Shown: positions 24,640-31,659 of the stretch, piece after piece | Layout: every line of letters begins with the position of its first letter | Numbering within the stretch: the first letter of the stretch is position 1 | From: Halobacteriales archaeon QH_7_69_31 | Lineage (GTDB): Archaea; Halobacteriota; Halobacteria; Halobacteriales; Haloarculaceae | Reading direction: 5' to 3' | Length of the DNA stretch: 37,814 nt | Assembly: GCA_003021745.1 (NCBI GenBank) | Contig: PXQY01000048.1 | Coordinates: 1-37,814 of the forward strand | The notes under the pieces: generated by a model | Databases searched by the model: none | The model's input: the letters and a program-made list of their open reading frames with translations, nothing else | Told to the model about the DNA's origin: nothing | Position numbers and translations under genes: made by a program

Positions 24640-24689
24640 ATACCCTCAGAGACGCCGTCTACCTTCAAAGCTGGCGGCCTCGGCACTCA
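24640..24689. repeat. Cassette-end repeat R2
   Basis: Second copy of R1; the stretch AAAGCTGG-CGG-CCTCGGCACTCA also matches the right half of R3 and R4. Read on the minus strand it contains ATGAGTGCCGAGGCC, possibly the start of a lost gene. Confidence 0.7.
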
Positions 24690-24956
24690 TGATTCGTGAT
24701 ATCGAACGTGTTCAGTCCAGTTGTCGACGCCCACTCCCGCTGGCCCGCGTACCCTTTCGTTACTCTTCGAGCAGTGGGTACTGCGAGAGAATCGAGAGGG
24801 CTTCCACCGGGAAGGGGACTCCAAAATCCGGTCCCGAATCGACGCGGCATTCGATCGGGAGCCGACAACGGCGTCCGCTTTAGCTCGCACATTACGCTGT
24901 TCGATAGTTCGTTGCACGTCCGTTCCCAATCGCATTCCCACCGACCGATAGCTTTA
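24690..24956. other. Gene-free stretch before the phosphodiesterase
   Basis: No gene or repeat that I can support. Three overlapping ORFs here are mutually exclusive and show no domain. Confidence 0.35.
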
Positions 24957-24964
24957 GTTTTATT
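24957..24964 (+). promoter_or_regulatory. TATA-like box for the YfcE-like gene
   Basis: GTTTTATT lies about 23 bases before the ATG at 24984. Confidence 0.5.
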
Positions 24965-24983
24965 TCCCGGGAGGGTTTTCGAC

Positions 24984-25523
24984 ATGCAGGTAGCCATCCT
25001 CTCGGACATGCACGTCCCCGGTCAGGCAGACGCTCTCCCGGACGAGTTCGCTGATCTGGTCGCCGACGCCGACCACGTCGTCCACGCTGGCGACTTCGGA
25101 TCGTTGGACGCTATCGAAACGGTGCGTGGCCTGGCGGACGACCTCACCGCAGTCTACGGCAACGCCGACCCCATCGACGCTCCGCTTCCCGCCGTCGACG
25201 CGGCCGAAGTCGGTGACGTCACGTTCGTCGTCCACCACGGGGAAGTCAACCCCATCGAGCGCGCGCTGGTCCACGCCGCCGAGGGCATCGTCAAGCAGCG
25301 CGACGACTGGCTGGACGCCGTCGCAGACGTGGCCAACGCCCGCGCGGAGGACCCGGTGGTGGGCGTCGCCGGCCACAGCCACGAGGTAGAAGACGAGGTC
25401 CACGAGGGTGTCCGCGTACTCAATCCGGGTTCCTCGACCGCCGCTGGCCATGCGGAGGCGGCGACGATGATGACCGTAGCGGTCTACGACGGCGACGTCG
25501 AGGTGACACTCCACGAGACCTGA
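24984..25523 (+). CDS. YfcE/MJ0936-like metallophosphoesterase
   Basis: The 179-residue calcineurin-fold phosphodiesterase has the metal-binding blocks in order: ILSDMHVPG, VVHAGDFGS, VYGNADPI, VVHHGE and AGHSHEVED, then RVLNPGSST. Members hydrolyse phosphodiesters, including artificial substrates and, in some cases, cyclic nucleotides. The true substrate is unknown. The start at 24984 is fixed by the MQVAILSDMH block; the ORF's 96-residue upstream extension is spurious. It stands between repeats R2 and R4, but its composition resembles core genes. Confidence 0.92.
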   Translation: MQVAILSDMHVPGQADALPDEFADLVADADHVVHAGDFGSLDAIETVRGLADDLTAVYGNADPIDAPLPAVDAAEVGDVTFVVHHGEVNPIERALVHAAEGIVKQRDDWLDAVADVANARAEDPVVGVAGHSHEVEDEVHEGVRVLNPGSSTAAGHAEAATMMTVAVYDGDVEVTLHET

Positions 25524-25627
25524 GAGAGGTTCGCCGGAGGCGCCACCCGCGGTAATAACGTGTCGATTACGTTACCTGTTCGGAGACCGTAGCAGACGCG
25601 ATTTCCCGACGTCCCTGTATTTCTCCT

Positions 25628-25660
25628 CGCAAGCCTATGCATAGAAAGCTGGCCTCGGCA
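25628..25660. repeat. Repeat R4 at the right edge of the accessory region
   Basis: Almost identical to R3 (three mismatches in 33 bases), and continuing as CTCA like R1 and R2. It lies 27 bases from the 3' end of the small broken gene at 25688. Confidence 0.7.
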
Positions 25661-25687
25661 CTCATAGGGCTCGTCACCGCCGGGTTG

Positions 25688-26053
25688 TCACGCCGACTCG
25701 GAGCACGCGCTCATCATTGGCCGGCCGAGAGTAGCGAGCGCAGTCTGTTCAACCTTCCCACCGACGAAAAGAACGTCGTCGTCGAAGGCGAACCGGGCCT
25801 CGTCGTCACCGAAGTTCACGAACAGGTCACCGTCAGTCATCTCGGCGAAGACGTCGTCGCTGTCCTGGATGGCGTCCTGGAGGAGCTCCCCGACGGACTG
25901 GCCGGTCTCGGCGGCCTCCTCGAGCAGGTCCACGGCGACGTCCGGGGCCGACGAGGGCTACTCGATGGCTTGCTGGAGCAGGTCCCCGAGGGTTTGGCCG
26001 GTGTCTTCCAGTTCCGCCTGGAGGTCCTCGAACAGCGCCTGGGCGTCTGTCAT
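25688..26053 (-). pseudogene. Small acidic protein with internal duplication, interrupted by an amber codon
   Basis: In one continuous frame the minus strand reads MTDAQALFEDLQAELEDTGQTLGDLLQQAIE, TAG, then PSSAPDVAVDLLEEAAETGQSVGELLQDAIQDSDDVFAEMTDGDLFVNFGDDEARFAFDDDVLFVGGKVEQ. The halves are related (ETGQ-LG-LLQ-AI), so the uninterrupted protein would be two similar helical motifs plus an acidic beta segment. The stop at 25958-25960 interrupts it. The C-terminus (ALATLGRPMMSACSESA) may be altered by the nearby repeat R4. The family is not known. A 31-residue product or re-initiation at an internal codon cannot be excluded. Confidence 0.6.
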
Positions 26054-26155
26054 CGTGTCCGAGCGCTCGACCCGGACCGGCATAGGTATGGTGGTCGCCG
26101 CGGGCGTTCGGCGACCCCGTGCCCTTTTGGTCCGCGCGGCGGTCACGATCCGGTG

Positions 26156-26851
26156 ATGGCGACACCGGCCGCGAGCTTCGTGGTCCCAGCGCGCAACGAG
26201 GTGGACTACCTCGATGCGACGCTCGCGAGCATCGGCTCCCAGACCACAGCGCGGCCCTACGAGGTCGTCGTCGCCGACGGCGACAGCACGGACGGGACCC
26301 GGAGCGTCGCCCGGCGCCACGGTGCGACGGTCGTCCGGGAGGGCGGCCACAGCATCGCAAGCGGACGGAACCGCGGCGCGGCCGCGGCCGCCGGCGAGTG
26401 GCTGGCGTTCGTCGACGCCGACACGACCCTGGCGCAGGAGTACCTCGAGCGGATGCTCGCTTTCGCCGACCGGGAAGGGCTGGCCGCGGCGTCATCACGG
26501 TGTCGGATCGACGGGCCGCGGCGGGCGAAGGCCATGGAGTGGACGATCAACCACGCCTTCCCGCGCCTGTCGGCCCCGATCCTGCCGGGGTTCAACACGG
26601 TCGTCCGGCGGCAGGCCTTCGAGCGCGTCGGCGGCTTCCCCGATGTGCCCAACGAGGACACCGCGTTCAGCCGCCGGCTCGGCCGGCGCGCCCCGACGGC
26701 GTACCACCCAGCGACGCTCGCCACAACGTCGGGTCGCCGCGTCGCCGACGCCGGCCTGACCGGCACGCTGCTGCACTACCTCCGACTGGACGTCCGCCGG
26801 CTCCGGGGCCCGGGGCGGCCCGCAGGCGACCCCGTCGGGGACGCCGATTAG
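26156..26851 (+). CDS. Family 2 glycosyltransferase
   Basis: The 231-residue GT-A enzyme has SFVVPARNEVDYLDATLASIGSQT, VVADGDSTDGTRSVA and the metal-binding LAFVDADTTL (DxD), followed by GFNTVVRRQAFERVGGFPDVPNEDTAFSRRLGRRA, the acceptor-side ED block. It transfers a sugar from a nucleotide or lipid-linked donor, probably to a lipid or glycan at the cytoplasmic face of the membrane. No membrane helix is visible. The start at 26156 begins the domain; the longer ORF is antisense to the broken small gene. No other glycan genes are nearby. Confidence 0.92.
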   Translation: MATPAASFVVPARNEVDYLDATLASIGSQTTARPYEVVVADGDSTDGTRSVARRHGATVVREGGHSIASGRNRGAAAAAGEWLAFVDADTTLAQEYLERMLAFADREGLAAASSRCRIDGPRRAKAMEWTINHAFPRLSAPILPGFNTVVRRQAFERVGGFPDVPNEDTAFSRRLGRRAPTAYHPATLATTSGRRVADAGLTGTLLHYLRLDVRRLRGPGRPAGDPVGDAD

Positions 26852-26884
26852 GGTCCCCCAGAGAGCGCCGGGTGACGAGGTAGC

Positions 26885-26891
26885 GTTAAGT
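26885..26891 (+). promoter_or_regulatory. TATA-like box for the zinc-ribbon gene at 26915
   Basis: GTTAAGT is centred about 27 bases before the ATG. Confidence 0.45.
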
Positions 26892-26914
26892 GCGTCGGCG
26901 ACGGATTGACGACC

Positions 26915-27058
26915 ATGTCAGTCCATACCACACACCGGTGTCTGACCTGTGGCTTCGAAGCGCAGACGGACGACGCCTGGGACACCGTCGAGCACCCGCC
27001 GCTCGGGGAGCTCACCCAGTGTCCCGAGTGTGGCAGCACGAACACCCGCTCGGTGTAG
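26915..27058 (+). CDS. Small zinc-ribbon protein (47 aa)
   Basis: This gene is absent from the ORF track. It encodes MSVHTTHRCLTCGFEAQTDDAWDTVEHPPLG and ends CPECGSTNTRSV. The knuckles CLTC and CPEC bracket 25 residues and form a likely zinc ribbon. The function is unknown, and many haloarchaeal zinc-finger microproteins have this form. The start is supported by GTTAAGT at leaderless distance. Confidence 0.82.
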   Translation: MSVHTTHRCLTCGFEAQTDDAWDTVEHPPLGELTQCPECGSTNTRSV

Positions 27059-27123
27059 CGTACCGACACGGACGGTGATGCAGGCTGCATCGTATGTGGG
27101 CCCGTCCACCGGTCGCCGGCCTC

Positions 27124-27267
27124 GTTTGGGTACCGTGCCGCAGCGGCATTCAGTCGGCCCGGTCCGGGTACCCTGCAACCGCGGCAGTCAGTCGGCCCGG
27201 TCCGGGTACCCTGCAACTGCGGCAGTCAGTCGGCCCGGTCCCGGGCCCGGGAGCGGTCAGTCGCACC
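27124..27267. repeat. 38-bp tandem repeats beside dys
   Basis: Units at 27124-27161, 27162-27199 and 27200-27237 have the form GT-CGGGTACCCTGCAAC then GCGGCAGTCAGTCGGCCCG. The last two units are nearly identical and the first is diverged. A partial fourth unit (27238-27267) reaches into the 3' end of dys. The unit is not a CRISPR repeat, as there are no spacers. The rest of 27059-27123 holds no feature. Confidence 0.85.
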
Positions 27268-28264
27268 GGTCCCGTGCCGCGGCGACCAGTAGCGGGAACG
27301 TGATGGTCGCGTCGGCGTACACGGAGACGCTGCGGGCGTCCGTCTCGAGTTTCCCCCACGACCGGGCCTCCTCGAGCGTGGCGCCGGAGAGCCCGCCGGT
27401 CCCTGGCGGGTCCATCGTCAGCTGGACGGCGTAGTCGTAGGCGCCCGGCGTAACGAGCATCGTCTGGAGGACGTAGTTCTTCGGAACGCCGCCGCCGACC
27501 ACGATGGCGGCCATCGAGTCGGCGCCGTGCGCGAGATCGTTCAGCGGCGACATGTCGGCCAGCGCGTCAAGCGAGAAGCCGCTCACCTGCGAGCGGAGCC
27601 ACGCCTGCAGCCCCAGTACGGAGTCCTGGATCGCCGGCACGTGGAGTGGCACCTCCTGCTCGTAGGCGGCCGCGGCGATGCCGGGCGCCGCCGCCACGTC
27701 CTCGCCGTCGTTCACGACGGCGTTGGCCCGGCCGAGTTCGCTAGTGAACTCGGCGATCGAGACGATCTCCTCGCCGACCGCCTCGAAGACCTCCGCGCGG
27801 AGGTGCGCCTCGAACTGTGCGAAGTGCTCCTGGGGGAGGTAAACGTTGTAGATCCGGTCGACTTCCTCCTCGCGCAACCGCTCGTCGAACTCGCGGGCCG
27901 ACAGCTCCGGGTGGGTCTCGCGGCCGTGGTGGTGGGTGCCGCCGATGGCCTCGATGGCGTCGTGGGTCAGCGTCGCGCCGGTCGTCACCAGGGCGTCGAC
28001 GTGGCCGTCCCGGATGAGGTCGGCGACGATATCCCGCATCCCGGCGGGCACCATCGCGCCGGCCAGCCCCAGGAACGTGGTGGTGTCCTCGCGGGCGAAG
28101 ATCTCGCCGGTCAGTTCGACGGCCTCGTGGAGGTCGGCGGCGCCGATGCCGGCCTTCCCGTACTCGTCGGCCAGCTCGGCGACAGTCATCCCCGCCGCAA
28201 CGTCGGCGTGCTCGACCGGGTCGTGGCCGAACTCGGCGCGGTCCGGGGCGTCCTCCTCGCTCAT
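27257..28264 (-). CDS. dys: Deoxyhypusine synthase
   Basis: The 335-residue enzyme transfers the aminobutyl group of spermidine (agmatine-derived in some archaea) to a lysine of translation factor aIF5A, using NAD. Key blocks are FLGLAGAMVPAGMRDIVADLI, DALVTTGATLTHDAIEAIGGTHHHG, HVPAIQDSVLGLQAW, GGGVPKNYVLQTMLVTPGAYDYAVQLTMDPPGTGGLSGATLEEARSWGKLETDA with the catalytic lysine in WGKL, and VYADATITFPLLVAA. Length and order match the family. The C-terminal codons lie in the edge of the 38-bp repeat array. Confidence 0.96.
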   Translation of the reverse strand: MSEEDAPDRAEFGHDPVEHADVAAGMTVAELADEYGKAGIGAADLHEAVELTGEIFAREDTTTFLGLAGAMVPAGMRDIVADLIRDGHVDALVTTGATLTHDAIEAIGGTHHHGRETHPELSAREFDERLREEEVDRIYNVYLPQEHFAQFEAHLRAEVFEAVGEEIVSIAEFTSELGRANAVVNDGEDVAAAPGIAAAAYEQEVPLHVPAIQDSVLGLQAWLRSQVSGFSLDALADMSPLNDLAHGADSMAAIVVGGGVPKNYVLQTMLVTPGAYDYAVQLTMDPPGTGGLSGATLEEARSWGKLETDARSVSVYADATITFPLLVAAARDRCD

Positions 28265-28358
28265 TGTCGCCAGGAGGGTCGGCGGCCGCTTGAAGCCCGC
28301 GGACTCGGGCAGAGACGGGTGGGTAAGGCTAATTGTAGCCCCCTCCCGGGACGAGGTG

Positions 28359-29168
28359 TTAGGTGGCCGTCGGTCGATCGGCGCCCGCGGTCAGGCGACG
28401 AGCGACCAGGACGAAGAACACGGCGGCGACGAGGCCCACCGGGGCGACGACGGCAGCGGCCGCCACCGCCGCGAGGACACCGTCGCTGTACGCAAGTCGC
28501 GAGAGCGGGAGCGAGAACGCCGTGGCCGGGACGGCGAACCCGAGGAACGCGAGTGCGGCCTCCGCACGGCTGGTGGTCAGGCTTGCGCTGTGCCGGATCG
28601 CCTCGAGGAGGTCGTCCTCGTTCGCCACCACGAGATACGGCGCGAGATACGTGAGATATCCCACCACGTAGATACCCACAAAGGCGACCGGGATGAGGAA
28701 CGGCGCCGTTGTGAGGAGGAGGACGATGGCGCTGAGGACGACCAACATGAGGGCCTCGTAGGCCACCAACGACCGCCCGTATCGGCGGACGTTCGCCACG
28801 AAGTCGAACATGCCCGTCCGAATCGACTGGTCGATGCTCCCCAGGTAGCCGGCCAGGAGAAGGCCCGTCGCGACGACGTAGGCGGCAAGCGAGAGCAGGA
28901 ACGCCGCGCCGAATGCCACACCGACGACGGCCGGGAGCGTGGCGGGGTCGATACCGCCGCCAGCATCGGTCGGTGGCTGCACGAACGACCAGATCGTGAC
29001 GAACGAGTGCGGCATCGGGAACGAGACCGAGAACACCCGGCTGGTGTCGGTGCCGAGTCGGACGAGGTCGTTCCAGCGGAGCAGCGCAACCACGAACGGA
29101 AGGACCGCCAGGACGGCGACGTCCCGGGTCTCTTGGAGGGCCTCCCGAAGGACGGCGGGCAAGTGCAT
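28359..29168 (-). CDS. Multi-pass membrane protein (269 aa)
   Basis: The protein starts MHLPAVLREALQETRDVAVLAVLPFVVALLRW and has about six hydrophobic segments. Clear examples are LPAVVGVAFGAAFLLSLAAYVVATGLLLAGYLG, LMLVVLSAIVLLLTTAPFLIPVAFVGIYVVGYLTYLAPYLVV and GVLAAVAAAAVVAPVGLVAAVFFVLVARRL. The loop YLGSIDQSIRTGMFDFVANVRRYGRSLVAYEAL is typical of haloarchaeal membrane proteins of unknown function. The start is the ATG at 29168, after TATATATC at about 29198-29206; the longer ORF to 29579 is antisense to the next gene. Confidence 0.8.
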   Translation of the reverse strand: MHLPAVLREALQETRDVAVLAVLPFVVALLRWNDLVRLGTDTSRVFSVSFPMPHSFVTIWSFVQPPTDAGGGIDPATLPAVVGVAFGAAFLLSLAAYVVATGLLLAGYLGSIDQSIRTGMFDFVANVRRYGRSLVAYEALMLVVLSAIVLLLTTAPFLIPVAFVGIYVVGYLTYLAPYLVVANEDDLLEAIRHSASLTTSRAEAALAFLGFAVPATAFSLPLSRLAYSDGVLAAVAAAAVVAPVGLVAAVFFVLVARRLTAGADRPTAT

Positions 29169-29223
29169 GGGGCCTGAAACCGGATAGATGACGCCGGCTG
29201 ATATATACCGCGGGTTCGTGGCC

Positions 29224-29721
29224 TCAGAGTTCCACCTTCGTCGTCGGGTCGTCCAGCTCCCACAGCAGTTCAGGCAGGAAGGCGTCGAGGTGGTCGACGA
29301 CGCGGCGCTCGCTGACGTCCAGGCCCTCGCAGTGCTCGTGGGCCGCCGCGCGGACCGAGACGTGGATGTCGCCGGCCTCGACGTGGACCTCCAGCGGGAA
29401 CACCGAACACCGGGCCGGCTTCCAGTCGTGCTCGGCCTGCAGCGCACAGAGGCCGTCCTCCCCGAGGAAGAAGCACGCCTGGCCGTCGGCCGCGGCGTGC
29501 GGGTGGCCGTCGGCCTTCGGCTCCCGGCGGAGGAAGTCCCGGCCGCGGAACGCCGCGATGGCGTCGGCCAGCGACTCACGGGCGGCGAGTTCCAGCAGGT
29601 CCTTCTCGTACAGGAGGACGCCGTGGCGGCAACACCACGTGCAGTCGTCGACGCACTCGAAGGTCAACGAGGGGTCGAAGTCGACGACGGCCTCCCTGCC
29701 GGGGAACACCTCGACGCGCAC
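29224..29721 (-). CDS. YkgJ/UPF0153-like cysteine-cluster protein
   Basis: This 165-residue protein contains CVDDCTWCCRHGVLLYEKDLLELA and CFFLGEDGLCALQAEHDWKPARCSVFPLEVHVE. It matches the CxxxCxxCC ... C ... C-x-FPL signature of UPF0153 proteins, which bind zinc or an iron-sulfur cluster. The biochemical role is unknown. The start is a GTG ((V)RVEVFPGREAVVDFDPSLTFEC) because the ORF-track start lies 120 residues upstream in sequence with no family character, overlapping the next gene. Confidence 0.85.
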   Translation of the reverse strand: MRVEVFPGREAVVDFDPSLTFECVDDCTWCCRHGVLLYEKDLLELAARESLADAIAAFRGRDFLRREPKADGHPHAAADGQACFFLGEDGLCALQAEHDWKPARCSVFPLEVHVEAGDIHVSVRAAAHEHCEGLDVSERRVVDHLDAFLPELLWELDDPTTKVEL

Positions 29722-29783
29722 AGCGGCGGTCGGGGAGCCAGCGGGAAAGGGATGTCGGGCGCGGGTCCGGAGCGATGAACGCC

Positions 29784-30482
29784 TCAGGTCCGCAGTGCCG
29801 CGATGACGTTGCGGAGCTGCCGCGTGCCGTTCTCCAGCAGTGCCCGAGGGAACCGTCGCCGGGCGGTCCGCAACGCCTCCTCGAGGGCCTCGCCGGCGTC
29901 CTCGTGAAGGCCGGGGCCGTGGCCGGTCAGGATTCGCTCGGGTTCGCGGCCGGCAAGCGCCGCCCGAGGCGGCGTCAGCCGGCGAAGCAGCATCACGCCG
30001 AGGGCCTCCTCGCCGGCGCGGAGGTACTCTGCCGTGCCGACCGACTCCCCGACCACGAGCGTCTCCCCGTCGGTCAGCCCGTACTCCTGCCACCAGGAAC
30101 TGCGGGCCACCGTGAACAGCTCGTACCCACCGACCGCCGTGCCGACCTCCAGCCGAGAAACGGGCGCGTCGAGGCGGTCCTCGAGGCCGGTCATGGACGC
30201 CGGCAGCGTGACCGGAACGTCGTACCGCTCCGCGACGACGTCGGCGTCTCGTATGTGATAATTCGACAGAACAATCACGCCGGCGACCTCACCCAGGTCC
30301 CCCAGGAGGTCGGCGACGCCCGGCGCACAGAGCGGGTCGACGAGCCAGACGCCCTCGTCGGTCGAAAGCGCGTGGCTCGCACGCTCCATCGTCTCCTCGG
30401 GGTGGGCGATCCAGCCGACGCCGCCGTCCCACCGGTCTACGACTGCCGGGTCCGTCGGCTCGGCCGTCGCTTTCGCCGGCAT
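29784..30482 (-). CDS. Metallo-beta-lactamase-fold protein with altered metal motif
   Basis: The 232-residue protein has the overall order of an MBL-fold hydrolase: GVWLVDPLCAPGVADLL, VIVLSNYHIRDADVVAERYDVPVTLPA, ETLVVGESVGTAEYL and ILTGHGPGLHEDAGEAL. The usual HxHxDH metal motif is NYHIRD here, so metal binding may be weak or different. Such proteins are frequent in haloarchaea and their role is unknown. The start at 30482 (MPAKATAEPTD) is preferred over 30509. It is separated by low-complexity DNA from tfs on the same strand. Confidence 0.78.
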   Translation of the reverse strand: MPAKATAEPTDPAVVDRWDGGVGWIAHPEETMERASHALSTDEGVWLVDPLCAPGVADLLGDLGEVAGVIVLSNYHIRDADVVAERYDVPVTLPASMTGLEDRLDAPVSRLEVGTAVGGYELFTVARSSWWQEYGLTDGETLVVGESVGTAEYLRAGEEALGVMLLRRLTPPRAALAGREPERILTGHGPGLHEDAGEALEEALRTARRRFPRALLENGTRQLRNVIAALRT

Positions 30483-30539
30483 AGGCCGCACAACCGGAGA
30501 GCGGGCCAAAAGTGTTGCCGGGGTTCACCGGCCCGGTGA

Positions 30540-30860
30540 TCCCCTGCCCGACTCCCGTGTCGTCGCTCCCGCTGGTCATTGCTCGCGGCTCGCTCCGCTC
30601 GCCGCTCGCGTCTCCGAGGCCCTCGCTTCGCTCGCGCCTCGCACCTCCCGCTCGCCCATCCGGCGGCGCTCCCGCTGGTCGCGCCGCCCGGCTCGCTCAG
30701 TCCGAGGCCTCGCTCGTTCACGGCTCGCTTCGCTCACGGCTCCCGACGGCTCACGGCTCCCGCTGGTCGCCGTTCGCGGATCCGAGGACCTCCTGCTCGC
30801 CGTTCACGCATTCGGAGCCGCTCCCTCCGGTCACGGCTCCCGCCGCTCGGCCTCGCTGTT
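30540..30860. repeat. Low-complexity CGCTC/GCGAG-rich repeats
   Basis: Many short imperfect copies of CTCGCTTCGCTC, CACGGCTC, TCCGAGG and CTCCCGCTGGTCGC fill the 380 bases between the MBL-fold gene and tfs. ORFs here are artefacts of the repeats. Similar sequence is common in haloarchaeal intergenic DNA. Confidence 0.65.
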
Positions 30861-30864
30861 GCCC

Positions 30865-31188
30865 CTAGCTGTACCCCCGCCACCGGTTGCCACACTCGGT
30901 GCACTTGAAAAAGCGCGTCGGCGGTTCGTCGGCCGACCCGGTCTGTTTGATCGTGTACCACGCCTCGCCGTTGCCGCAGGACTCGCAGGTAATGTCGTCG
31001 GCGGTGGGTTTGCCCTCGAAGTCGGCGTCGGCGGAGGACTCGATGACGTCGCCGTCGGTCTGGGACTCCGTCGAGACGAACGCCTCGGCGCGGTCGGGGT
31101 CCTTCGACTGGCTCGCACCGCAGGCCGAACACGCCATCTCGCCGTCCCGGGGCCGCATCATCGCGCCGCAGTCGTCGCAGAACTGCAT
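30865..31188 (-). CDS. tfs: Transcription factor S (TFIIS-like)
   Basis: This 107-residue factor reactivates arrested archaeal RNA polymerase by stimulating RNA cleavage. The N-terminal zinc ribbon is MQFCDDCGAMMRPRDGEMACSACG. The C-terminal ribbon is ITCESCGNGEAWYTIKQTGSADEPPTRFFKCTECGNRWRGY, with the catalytic DE pair in SADEPPT. Length and both ribbons are complete. A TATA-like CTTTAGG about 27 bases upstream overlaps the stop codon of the upstream gene, so tfs probably has its own leaderless transcript. Confidence 0.96.
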   Translation of the reverse strand: MQFCDDCGAMMRPRDGEMACSACGASQSKDPDRAEAFVSTESQTDGDVIESSADADFEGKPTADDITCESCGNGEAWYTIKQTGSADEPPTRFFKCTECGNRWRGYS

Positions 31189-31212
31189 ACCCGGCCGGAG
31201 GGTCCAGGCGGC

Positions 31213-31659
31213 CTAAAGCGTGCGGTCCGGGCTCTCCCCTTCGAGGACGCTGGAGGCACCGTGCCGGTCGGCGACCACGGGGCAGTTCTGCACCCGGAAG
31301 CTGTCGGTGTCGACGACCTCCGCGATGGTCGTGCCGGCGTGCGAACAGGCCACGTCCGGCGGCTCGGTGAAGTACTCACACCGCTGGCAGTACTTCGACT
31401 TCGGGACGACGGTGGTCTCGGCGTCGGCGTCGACCTCCAGGTCGACCTGCCGGGTCGGGCTCTCCTCGGCGAGCCGATCGAACAGGTCGCCGTCGACGTC
31501 GGCGCCCTCGTCGAGTTCGGCCCAGACCTCCCCGTCGACGTCCGCCGCGTCGAGGTCGGCGAACGGGTCGGCAGTCCCGTCCGCGCCGTCGGCCGGCTCC
31601 GCGCCGTCGGCCGACCCGGGGCCGTCACCGGCATTCCCCTCGGGCGCTCGCTCACCCAT
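31213..31659 (-). CDS. Uncharacterised haloarchaeal cysteine-containing protein (148 aa)
   Basis: An acidic, low-complexity N-terminal half (GERAPEGNAGDGPGSADGAEPADGADG) is followed by a conserved-looking domain KSKYCQRCEYFTEPPDVACSHAGTTIAEVVDTDSFRVQNCPVVADRHG. Four cysteines (CxxC, then C and C) probably bind a metal. The ATG at 31659 overlaps the stop of the upstream coiled-coil gene by eight bases, and an in-frame ATG at 31674 is an alternative. It forms an operon with 31652-32458 and precedes tfs. The function is unknown. Confidence 0.78.
   Translation of the reverse strand: MGERAPEGNAGDGPGSADGAEPADGADGTADPFADLDAADVDGEVWAELDEGADVDGDLFDRLAEESPTRQVDLEVDADAETTVVPKSKYCQRCEYFTEPPDVACSHAGTTIAEVVDTDSFRVQNCPVVADRHGASSVLEGESPDRTL

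Noticed and set aside
25958-25960. UAG read as pyrrolysine
   Set aside because: No methylamine methyltransferase context, and pyrrolysine genes are not seen; a nonsense change or read error is simpler.
27124-27267. CRISPR array
   Set aside because: Units are contiguous with no spacers and no cas genes nearby.
30512-30908. ORFs of 118 and 109 residues in the low-complexity DNA
   Set aside because: Ser/Arg/Pro-rich products of short nucleotide repeats, readable in several frames.
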